DNA from: Thermodesulfobacteriota bacterium
Lineage (GTDB): Bacteria > Desulfobacterota > DSM-4660 > Desulfatiglandales > HGW-15
Assembly (NCBI GenBank): GCA_025454125.1
Contig: JALOPA010000002.1
Coordinates: 1 to 16,940 of the forward strand
Reading direction: 5' to 3'
Length of the DNA: 16,940 nt
The position numbers and the translations under genes were made by a program. Positions within the stretch are counted from its first letter, which is position 1, and each line of letters begins with the position of its first letter. Below, piece after piece: positions 15,170-16,940 of the stretch. The notes beneath the pieces were generated by a model. The model ran no database searches, had not been told where the DNA came from, and was given only the letters and a program-made list of their open reading frames with translations.

Positions 15170-16336
15170 ATGCAGGAATTCAGGAGAATGGAGCGTCTGC
15201 CTCCTTACATGTTCAAGGTGGTGGACAAACTCAAGATTGACCTGAGGCGCGAGGGTGCGGACATCGTCGACCTGGGGATGGGGAATCCCGACATTCCCAC
15301 GCCCCGCCACATCGTGGAAAAGCTGGTTGAAGCGGCGGAAAAACCCCAAAATTACCGCTACTCGGCGTCGGCGGGCATCACCAAGCTCAGGCAAGCCATC
15401 GCCGATTGGTACAAGAGGCGTTGGGGCGTTGAAATCGATCCGGAAGAAGAGGCTATCGCCACCATAGGCGCCAAAGAAGGACTCTCTCACTTTGTGCTCG
15501 CCACCGTCAGCCCAGGGGATGTGGTCTTCGCTCCAAACCCGACATACCCCATTCATCCTTACTCGGTCATCATCGCCGGCGGCGATCTGAGAAGCATTCC
15601 CATCGGTCCGGGCAGGGATTTCTTCGAGGACCTGCTGACGGCTACCAAACAGACCTGGCCTGCTCCCAAAATGCTCATCGTCTCCTATCCCCACAACCCG
15701 ACGACCGCCGTGGTGGACCGGACCTTTTTCGAGAAGATCGTAGACTTCTGCCGTGAACACAAGATGATCGTCATTCACGATTTCGCTTATGCGGACCTTG
15801 TCTTCGACGGATACACGCCCCCGAGCTTCCTTCAAATCCCTGGCGCAAAGGACATTGGGGTGGAGTTCTTCACCCTCTCCAAGAGCTATTCCATGCCCGG
15901 ATGGCGGGTGGGATTTTGCGTGGGGAACCCGGAACTCGTCGCCGCCCTCAGAAGGATCAAGAGCTATCTCGACTATGGCATGTTTCAGCCGATCCAGATT
16001 GCCGCCATCATCGCCCTGAACGGGCCTTATGATTGTGTCCAGGAGATCGTGGAGATCTATCGACAGAGGCGGGACGCGCTGGTGGAGGGCCTGAACCGCA
16101 TCGGGTGGGCCATCGAGAAGCCCAAGGGCACAATGTTCGTTTGGGCCAAGATTCCCGAGCCCTACCTGAAGATGGGATCCATCGAGTTTGCCAAGATGCT
16201 CATGGTGAAAGCCAGAGTGGCGGTGTCCCCCGGCATCGGCTTCGGCCAGTACGGGGACGACCATGTGCGGTTCGCTTTGATCGAAAACCCTCATCGCATC
16301 AATCAGGCGATCCGGGGGATAAAACAAATACTCTAG
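15170..16336 (+). CDS. alaC: AlaC-like PLP aminotransferase (alanine transaminase type)
   Basis: A 388-residue fold-type I aminotransferase. The beginning [15 protein letters not shown], the [12 protein letters not shown] stretch and [12 protein letters not shown] (N176, with NPTT instead of the usual NPTG) are typical of the AlaC/YfdZ group, which makes alanine from pyruvate and glutamate; relatives are often labelled LL-diaminopimelate aminotransferase. Other landmarks are D204 and Y207 (HDFAYADL) and the PLP lysine K238 in [15 protein letters not shown]. The ATG at 15170 is chosen over 15188 because the residues between belong to the family. It is preceded by a good promoter and followed after 170 nt by hom, a frequent arrangement in Desulfobacterota. 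Its TAG stop overlaps heptad locus G by one base. Confidence 0.9.
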   Translation: MQEFRRMERLPPYMFKVVDKLKIDLRREGADIVDLGMGNPDIPTPRHIVEKLVEAAEKPQNYRYSASAGITKLRQAIADWYKRRWGVEIDPEEEAIATIGAKEGLSHFVLATVSPGDVVFAPNPTYPIHPYSVIIAGGDLRSIPIGPGRDFFEDLLTATKQTWPAPKMLIVSYPHNPTTAVVDRTFFEKIVDFCREHKMIVIHDFAYADLVFDGYTPPSFLQIPGAKDIGVEFFTLSKSYSMPGWRVGFCVGNPELVAALRRIKSYLDYGMFQPIQIAAIIALNGPYDCVQEIVEIYRQRRDALVEGLNRIGWAIEKPKGTMFVWAKIPEPYLKMGSIEFAKMLMVKARVAVSPGIGFGQYGDDHVRFALIENPHRINQAIRGIKQIL

Positions 16337-16448
16337 GTACAAGGTGCAAGGTGCAAGGTGCACGGTGCAAGGGACACGGAAATACCATTTGTCAGACCAG
16401 GTTGTTTTTTTCCTTGAACCTTACACCTTGAACCTTACACCTTGTACC
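16336..16448. repeat. Heptad palindromic repeat locus G
   Basis: Left units at 16336-16377 are GGTACAA, GGTGCAA, GGTGCAA, GGTGCAC, GGTGCAA, GGGACAC. Right units at 16412-16448 are CCTTGAA, CCTTACA, CCTTGAA, CCTTACA, CCTTGTA, CC. The outer 16 bases of the two arms are complementary at 15 positions. The first base is the last base of the alaC stop codon. A seven-T run stands in the loop. The left arm matches locus C in 29 of 30 bases. Confidence 0.9.
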
Positions 16449-16506
16449 GTTTCGCTTGTGCCCCTGAAATCAGAAACACCCCGTTATTTTGTTCAAAGGA
16501 AAATCT

Positions 16507-16940
16507 ATGGATCAAGTAAACGTCGGCCTCATCGGTTTCGGTACCGTGGGTTCCGGGACCGCACAAATCCTCATTGAAAACCGCGATCTCATCACAAGCC
16601 GGGTGGGCTCTGAGATCGTGATCAGAAAGATCGCGGACCTGGATGTCGTCACGGACAGGGGGATCCCTCTGCCCCCGGGGCTTCTCACGAAGGACCCGAT
16701 GGAGATCATCAACGATCCTCAGATCGACATCGTGGTCGAGCTCATCGGAGGTCTGCGCCAGGCCAAGGACTACATCCTGTCGGCCTTGCAGAAAGGAAAA
16801 CACGTGGTCACGGCGAACAAGGCCCTTCTTGCGGAACACGGGAAAGAGATCTACAGCGCGGCGGAGAGGTGCGGGGTCAGTCTTGCCTTTGAAGCGAGCG
16901 TGGGCGGCGGCATCCCGGTCATCCGGTCCTTGAGAGAGGG
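16507..16940 (+). CDS. hom: Homoserine dehydrogenase, N-terminal part (runs off the window)
   Basis: Homoserine dehydrogenase reduces aspartate semialdehyde to homoserine, the branch point to threonine and methionine. The visible 144 residues include the NAD(P)-binding loop GFGTVG (10-15) after MDQVNVGLI, the stretch DIVVELIGG, VVTANKALLAEHG with its conserved lysine, and EASVGGGIPVI of the substrate domain. The C-terminal catalytic and ACT parts lie beyond the edge. AAGGA stands 6 nt before the ATG. The gene follows the AlaC-like aminotransferase; heptad locus G lies between them. Confidence 0.95.
   Translation, partial: MDQVNVGLIGFGTVGSGTAQILIENRDLITSRVGSEIVIRKIADLDVVTDRGIPLPPGLLTKDPMEIINDPQIDIVVELIGGLRQAKDYILSALQKGKHVVTANKALLAEHGKEIYSAAERCGVSLAFEASVGGGIPVIRSLRE

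Overview
The window is a stretch of ordinary bacterial chromosome, about 58-60% GC by eye. It most resembles a strictly anaerobic Desulfobacterota (former Deltaproteobacteria, Syntrophobacter/Desulfomonile-like) genome. Evidence for this is a NIL-domain 2x[4Fe-4S] ferredoxin of the anaerobic homocysteine-biosynthesis type, an ispG-proS-rel cluster, an AlaC-type aminotransferase directly before homoserine dehydrogenase, and the ACT/UPF0210 pair. Species cannot be fixed from the sequence alone.

Layout. Minus strand, 60-1876: an aspartate-aminotransferase-family enzyme followed by the NIL/ferredoxin protein. Plus strand, 2233-7241: ispG, proS and a bifunctional (p)ppGpp synthetase/hydrolase, with proS and rel overlapping by 17 nt. 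Minus strand, 7508-7696: rpmB. Plus strand, 7769-11143: mpl (murein tripeptide recycling), a small ACT-domain protein and its UPF0210 partner. Plus strand, 11342-11836: a stand-alone receiver-domain protein with its own terminator. Plus strand, 12151-14912: pcm and recG, overlapping by 13 nt. Plus strand, 15170 to the end: an AlaC-like aminotransferase with a good sigma-70 promoter, then hom, which runs off the window. I found no tRNA, rRNA, CRISPR array, prophage or transposase.

The genes are housekeeping; the unusual content is between them. Five gaps (A 516-690, B 3280-3367, C 7316-7421, D 9598-9728, G 16336-16448) hold short arrays of 7-nt units facing an inverted array of the same units. 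A sixth (F 11985-12073) has the same design with 8-nt units. The unit sequence differs between loci, but B and D share an exact 27-nt arm and C and G share a 29/30-nt arm. Array or frame edges repeatedly touch or overlap stop codons. Around some of them lie a second repeated element (about 36 nt, three copies) and short frames related to AGCAGGTTGC. Two further gaps (2012-2080, 14972-15066) carry inverted copies of a CCCGCGAAGGCGGGA-type palindrome. I read these as a family of 3'-UTR or intergenic palindromic elements. They are the strongest candidate here for something under-described, but their function cannot be shown from sequence alone.

Gene themes: aspartate-family and sulfur amino acid metabolism at both ends (aminotransferases, hom, NIL-ferredoxin), isoprenoid precursor synthesis (ispG), translation (proS, rpmB), stringent response (rel), cell-wall recycling (mpl), protein repair (pcm) and DNA repair (recG).
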